DNA of 64,000 nucleotides from Cacajao melanocephalus (Eukaryota; Chordata; Mammalia; Primates; Pitheciidae): positions 62,001 through 126,000 of the forward strand of contig CAUYLG010051967.1 of the NCBI GenBank assembly GCA_963573385.1. Reading direction: 5' to 3'. A program made the translations under genes and the position numbers. Of the stretch, positions 55,450 to 64,000 are shown in pieces (position 1 is the stretch's first letter; every line of letters begins with the position of its first letter). The notes under the pieces are model-generated. The model did no database searches and was not told the origin of the DNA. It saw only the letters and a list, made by a program, of their open reading frames with translations.

Positions 55450-55762
55450 TTGTCCTGGTGCAGTGACTCGTGCTTGTAATCCCAGCACTCTGGGAGACTG
55501 AGGTGGGTGGATCACCTGAGATGAGGAGTTCAAGACCAGCCTGGCCAACACAGCGAAACCCCGTCTCTACTAAAAATACACAAATTAGCCAGGCATGGTG
55601 GTGCACACCTGTAATCCCAGCTACCTGGGAGGCTGAGTCAAGAGAACTGCTCCAACCCAGGAGACAGAGGTTGCCGTGAGCTAAGGTCATGCCAGTGCAC
55701 TCCAGCCTGGGTGACAGAGCGAGACTCTGCCTCAAAAAAAAAAAAAAACAAAAAATAAACCA
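55450..55762 (+). mobile_element. Alu SINE
   Basis: Perfect TSD cttcaaaacc (55440-55449 and 55763-55772). Confidence 0.96.
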
Positions 55763-55772
55763 CTTCAAAACC

Positions 55773-56434
55773 ACTTTTGGATCCTTCCAAGTAATCATAA
55801 TTGTGCTTTTAGTATCTACAAATGCAAAATGCATGCTGATAAAAAGTTACCATGCATTCAATAAATACTTTTTACATGTATCTTAAAAATTATAACAGCC
55901 CCTCTGCATTTGACAAACAGCACAGGCTATATGTGTGAGATGCATGATCTATTTGTTCTCTAGGCAATGTTTGCTGTGCATCTGGATTCAGGGACCCCAT
56001 ACTGTCTGAGACCCTCTCTCCTTCCCACAAAGTCGGGATCGCTGGTCTAATTTAAACTGTTTATTTCATAGATGAAGAAACTGTGGTCTAGAAAAATAAA
56101 GCTCCTACTGAGGTAGAGTGGGGCCCATTTCCATCTGGGTCTCTTGATTCTGTCCTGGGCCCCTTGCAGGATGCCCATGAGCTGGAGAAAGGACACCCAG
56201 CTAGGACATCCAGTTTCCCACTCCCACACTGTCTGCACTCTCCCCTCACTAAGAGGTGTCCAAAGGGCACCTGAGAAATGAAAGCGCTCTTCAGGGCTTG
56301 CCTGATCTGGGAAACAGTTAGACAACAGAGTGAGCCATGCAACACCAGGCCTTAGCAATAAACTGGAGCACAAAGCCATGACGTGGCTGCCATAGGCTGA
56401 GGGTGCCAAGCTGGGAACTAACCTCTCCTTCACA
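55773..56434. other. Unassigned stretch
   Basis: No clear family. Overlapping minus frames (56047-56433, 56088-56345) have no recognisable domain. Confidence 0.4.
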
Positions 56435-57164
<730 letters not shown>

Positions 57165-57545
57165 ATCAGGAAGGCTGAGTTCCTACGCTCATTCCCACCT
57201 CTGCACACGCTGTTCTCCATCTTAAAATGCTCCCCGCTCAGGTCACACACTGACTGCAGAGTGTGGGCCTGTATAAAGATTGCCCCACTCATGAAGCCCT
57301 TCAGAACTAGATGAGTCCACACTGATTTTTCTTATTCCTTCTAAAGCGTGTTCCATTTGGCCATTAACATAGCTTCTGCCTTTTCTCTTTTTTGAATCAC
57401 ATATGAGAGCCTTATATCCCCAGCAAGCACCTTGCAAGGAGGGGCCAGGTCCTAAACGTACTCTGTACCCCCACCCCAAGTATGCAGCTTGGGGCTGGAC
57501 ATGCCATCAACTCGTGATAAATACTTGCTGGACTCCATCCAATGG
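57165..57545 (+). mobile_element. L2 LINE 3' end
   Basis: 'atatccccagcaagcacc' and 'cgtgataaatacttgctgg' fit a diverged L2 3' terminus. Confidence 0.5.
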
Positions 57546-58609
57546 TCCTGACAATAAATTCCCTCCCTCCTGGACCATTCGTTCTGGTCACTGCTCTTCT
57601 CAAAAGAAATTGCTGGCACCCGACTCCCTAACTATCTCTCCACAAGGCACATGATCTTTCAAAGTTCTGGTATTTGATTCTGCTGCCCTGTCAGAAAGAA
57701 GCCTGACCTTTCTGATAATCTGTTGTCTGTGGGAGCCCATAGAGAAAACGTGAGACCAGTTTTTCTGCACCTGAGTAGGGCTCTCAGAGCTCTGACAGGC
57801 TGTTGGAAGCCTTGGCTCTAAACTGTCTGAGTTTAGAGCCAAAGCCAGAGACGGAGGGAGTTGGGTGTTTGCTCTTCTCCACTCTTGCCACCTTCTCAAG
57901 GGTTCCTGGTAACCAAGTATGTTTGCCCTTTGCTACCCTGGGAGGCTGAGAGCCTCCTTTTCTCTGCAGACGGAGACAGAACTGCATAAGAGGCAATTCA
58001 GTTCCTGACCCAACATTGCAGGCTCCCTGGAGCCTGAGGCTCTGGCGCTGTGACTGAGAGGGCTCCTGGGTCACAGTGCTTCAGACTGACCTTCACTGGG
58101 TCAACCCAGGTCATTAACCAAAGCCTGCTGGTAGATTATATGCCTTTCTGAACATCAGTTTTTTCCTCTGTAAAATACATGGATCAGGCACAATTGATCA
58201 CCAAAGCCCTTCCTGTGCTAAGGTTCCATAGTCCTAAAATGCCTCTGGGCATTGAGTCCTAAGATGCTGTTCTGGGGTTGCAGGACAACATACTGCCTTC
58301 TCAACACTCTCCCCTCACCCCCACCTCACTACCAACTCTCCATAGGGCATTTAAACACACTCTGCAGCCTGTGGCCCGCACCTTGGCATTGCCCAGCCAC
58401 AAGCTCCTACAGGTTCAGATGGTCCTATTGACAGAACGGGGTTGCTGTCACCTGGCACCCTGGAAAACCTCCGAAGGGGAGGGAGTAGGCTTTTATGCAG
58501 TCTGACATTAAATCAATAAATCAGATTCCCCCCTTATCCCTTTCAGACTACCAGAGTACATTATTCACTGAATAATGTTAAAACACGTAATAATATGTGA
58601 AAATTTTGC
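57546..58609. other. Mostly unique stretch
   Basis: No Alu. A weak MIR-type piece lies at 58090-58235 ('atcagttttttcctctgtaaaatac'). Contains the 13-bp hairpin at 57812. Short frames are not informative. Confidence 0.45.
57812..57842. repeat. Perfect inverted repeat, 13-bp arms
   Basis: ttggctctaaact, loop gtctg, agtttagagccaa. Confidence 0.97.
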
Positions 58610-58790
58610 CTGTTCTTTATTGTCGATGGAGTGATTTTACATCTATTACCTCATCGTAAAATCCTCATGATAATCCTTTGTAGAGGATAAGGATTGCTGT
58701 TTCTATTTTACAGAGCAGATAAACTGACCGACTTACCTGTTACCCAACGGGAATGATAAAGCTGGGAGTGGATGTGCTATGTCCTAAGCA
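58610..58790 (-). mobile_element. MIR SINE relic
   Basis: 'acatctattacctcatcg', 'cctcatgataatcctttgtagagg' and 'tattttacagagcagataaactg' fit the reversed MIR. Confidence 0.65.
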
Positions 58791-58854
58791 GAAACATAGG
58801 GACCTAGAGACAGGAGCAAATTCACACCCTCTTGTTTTTTTCTTTTGTTTTTGT

Positions 58855-60204
<1,350 letters not shown>

Positions 60205-60216
60205 AAGTAAAGCAAG

Positions 60217-60519
60217 GGCCCGGCCGTGGTGGCTTACACCTGTAATCCCAGCACTTTGGGAGGCTGAGGGGGTGGATCGGCTGAGGTCAGGAGTTTGAGA
60301 CCAGCCTGGCCAACATGGTGAAACACCAACTCTACTAAAAATATAAAATTAGCTGGGCATGGTGGTGAGCACCTGTAATCCTAGCTACTCAGGAAGCTGA
60401 GACAGGAGAATCGCTTGAACCTGGGAGGCGGAGGCTGCAGCAGGCCAAGATCGTGCCATTGCACTCCAGCCTGGGCAACAGAGGGAGATTGTCTCAAAAA
60501 AAAAAAAAAAAAAAAAAAA
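60217..60519 (+). mobile_element. Alu SINE
   Basis: Full Alu with a pure A tail of about 26. TSD aagtaaagcaa (60205-60215) and aagtgaagcaa (60520-60530). Confidence 0.95.
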
Positions 60520-60531
60520 AAGTGAAGCAAA

Positions 60532-60843
60532 GCCGGTGTTGTGGCTCACACCTGTAATCCCAGCGCTGAGGCTGAGGCAGACAGATTGCTTGAGCTCAGG
60601 AGTTTGAGACCAGTCTGGGCAATAGGGTGAAACCCTGTCTCTACAAAAAAATTAGCCGGGCATGGTGGTGCATGCCTGTAGTCCCAGCTGCTTGGGAGGC
60701 TGAGGAGGGAGGTTTATTTGAGCCCAGGAGGCAGAGGTTGCAGTGAGCCAAGATCGTGCCACTGTACTCCAGCCTAGGTGACAGAGGAAGACCTTGTCTC
60801 AAAAATAAACAAACAAACAAAAACAACTGAGCAAACAAACAGC
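60532..60843 (+). mobile_element. Alu SINE (AluJ-like) at the same site
   Basis: Older Alu with a small head deletion and a (CAAA)n tail. TSD agtgaagca (60521-60529 and 60844-60852). Confidence 0.94.
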
Positions 60844-61119
60844 AGTGAAGCACGACCTTCATACACATAGCATGCTCCTGTCCGGAGAGGCTGACCAGGT
60901 GAGCTCTGGGCCCTGCTCCTGTGACTTTATATACCATCCCATAGGCCCGGTCAGAAAGTGTGTCTGTTCTGAGGCAGGAAAGGCACTGGACCAGGCGTGA
61001 GAAGCTGTTTTTTTTGGTTCTCCAAGGGAGACTTGCTGATCTGAATCCATAGGGCAGCTTTGGGGCCATAGCGGACAACACTTCTCAGAAGATAAAACCA
61101 CTTTGCTCTTGCTGGCACT

Positions 61120-61285
61120 TTAAACAAATGATTACATTTCATCCTCCTCTCTCTGTAAGATAGGAACTATTCTGCACTTCACTTTACTAGGAGTTCAAGG
61201 TCAACATCACACAGCTAGCAGGTGGCAGTTCGGGGAGGTGACCCCAGAGCCTGCACTTCTGACCACAGCACTGCCTCCACGTGAG
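61120..61285 (-). mobile_element. MIR SINE relic
   Basis: 'gttcaaggtcaacatcacacagctagcaggtggcag' and 'cagagcctgcacttctgacc' fit the reversed MIR. Confidence 0.78.
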
Positions 61286-62490
<1,205 letters not shown>

Positions 62491-62504
62491 AGAGAGGAGA
62501 ATGC

Positions 62505-63469
62505 TAGCAGTTTCCTGACACCACTCAGAAGTCTTGCTTCTAATTTATAAGTGGGTAGCTAAGCCCATTTTGTAGTCAAGAAGTCCCTTTGCTTGGCATC
62601 ATGGCCTCTTCCCCATTTGGAGAGGGGGTGGGGTGGGTTTCCTGGTGATGCTGTACAGCCTGTATCACTGTCATTGCCCCTGGGACCAGAGCAATCCCAT
62701 TTTTCACTGTGATGAAGCTCACGCACACAGTTAACTGTCTAGATTCCCTCTGCAAACGTTTTGCTCTGCCACCACCCAATGATTCAGACTTACGTTCTCC
62801 CAAGACCAAGCCCCTGGACCTACACACACTCTTCTCTCTCATGCAGCCTAGAATATTCAGCAGAATGCAAAATGTCATGAGGTGTAAACCATAGTGGGAT
62901 TCGTGACTTACAGGACACAGCCTGGATACTCAGTGCAGCTCGACACAGTTTATCCCAATGGTCAGATCATGACCGTGGCCTTTGCTTCCTTCTTTCTTCC
63001 TCCAGCCTCTGTTCCTGGAGAAGCCCAAGTCTGCTCCTGGAGATTTCCTGACTTAGGACTTCGTTTCAAAATGTAGTCCAGGCAACCCTCTGAAATGGCA
63101 ATGCAGTCTTGGTTTTTTATACTCAGAAATTCCCTTGAACCGGTCCTTTACCTTCCTGAGAACCTCCTTTACCCCAACAAATTCTTATCAGCTTTCTCTA
63201 ACCACTATACCTCTGGCCCACGACAAGCCCTCCTTCCTGTCGCCCCTCACCCTGGAATGCTATTCTAGCTCTCAGAGTGTGCCTCACTTTTCCTTTCAGC
63301 CCTTTCCTCTCACATGCTTCCTATATCAGCACCACCTCTCTGCCAACTGCAGGATTTTCCCTTGCTTGTCAGATGACCCTGAAAAGGGCGTGTGAAGTCG
63401 TGTGAGGCACATTTCCTGTGCTTGGGATGCATGCAGCCCGTGGGGTGACAGTTCCACACGTAGCCCTCT
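62505..63469. other. Unique 1-kb stretch
   Basis: No repeat recognised. Frames of 60-100 codons without recognisable domains. Confidence 0.45.
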
Positions 63470-63645
63470 AATAACCCATGGTACATGCTGTACTAGTGGA
63501 GTAAAACAAGGGTTTTGGGAGAACTGAGAAAGAGGGATAAATTTAGCCTATGGGAGCTGAGGGAGGCTTCCCAAGGGCTGTGACGGTGGGGCTGGGCTCT
63601 GAAGGGTAAGCAGAGTTTCTTTACTAGAGAGAAGAATGAGAAGCT
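63470..63645 (-). mobile_element. L2 LINE fragment
   Basis: 'gctgagggaggcttcccaagg' and 'tgggctctgaagggtaagcag' fit the reversed L2. Confidence 0.5.
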
Positions 63646-64000
63646 GGTCTAGCCTTTGGAAAAACTGTCAGTCATTTTTAAAAAATCACGCTCTTCTTGG
63701 TAAATATAAAGTGTTCCCCTTTAACACCCTGATCGCCGAGATTCAGATGTAGCTTCGTAATGGGGCCTGCTCGTCTCCTTTGAGAATCACTCGTTTATCA
63801 CAACTAAAAGATAACTGTGGATTATTATTTCTATAATCCACGATGAAATCAGAGAGGGAGTCCCCCCCTACCTTACACATCCACACACACCGCTCTCCCA
63901 ACTCTTCAGAGAGACCATAGGAGTGCAGAATCTTCCTGGATCCTGCAGGGCCACTGTGGTTGGTGTCAGGGACATAGGCTTGTGTGCTAAATGGAAGCGG
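63646..64000. other. Unassigned stretch to window end
   Basis: No family recognised. Confidence 0.35.

Overview
This window is primate, most likely human, nuclear DNA. About 70 Alu SINE copies or fragments cover roughly 30% of it in both orientations. Several have the 'atcgagaccatcctggccaac' signature of young AluY-type copies and many are AluS- or AluJ-like. They sit among older L1M, L2 and MIR relics, hAT DNA-transposon fragments and one probable ERV1-type solo LTR. I found no bacterial, phage or viral coding region, no rRNA or tRNA gene and no CRISPR array. All family names come from my memory of consensus sequences, not from a search, so subfamily names are tentative.

Layout. 1-10 kb holds Alus, MIRs, an L1M 3' end split by an Alu-in-Alu nest, and two hAT elements split by Alus. 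10-18 kb is mixed: comparatively unique stretches at 10.94-11.6, 11.9-12.57, 12.87-14.5 and 17.2-18.05 kb, plus an L2 and dense Alus. 18.4-24.56 kb is an old L1 on the minus strand with ORF1 and endonuclease relics but no reverse-transcriptase core, peppered with Alus. 24.6-27.6 kb is an Alu cluster with a plus-strand L1 3' end. 27.66-31.0 kb is largely Alu-free. 31.0-32.15 kb is a strong CpG island and the only clear promoter-like feature. 32.2-37.9 kb is mixed. 38.0-41.0 kb is a second minus-strand L1 3' half. 42.4-43.9 kb is Alu-free. 45.5-46.0 kb is a MER30-like hAT, followed by an LTR at 46.3-47.6 kb. 51.0-52.3 kb is an L2 with an inverted duplication inside it. 52.85-54.1, 56.9-58.9 and 61.3-64.0 kb are relatively unique.

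No protein-coding gene can be shown from this sequence alone. Nearly all longer open frames are antisense-Alu reading frames, and the longest (269 codons, 31215-32024 minus) is a GC-rich frame in the CpG island. The window reads as intronic or intergenic DNA around a CpG-island promoter. Three short ATG-plus-splice-donor candidates (11.36, 13.35 and 60.10 kb) are listed with low confidence.

The most informative structure is the history of rearrangement: target-site duplications (TSDs) around many Alus, Alus inserted serially at the same site, partial Alus that match single monomers, a small A-tailed retroinsertion of unknown source with a perfect 13-bp TSD, and three local fold-back inverted duplications.
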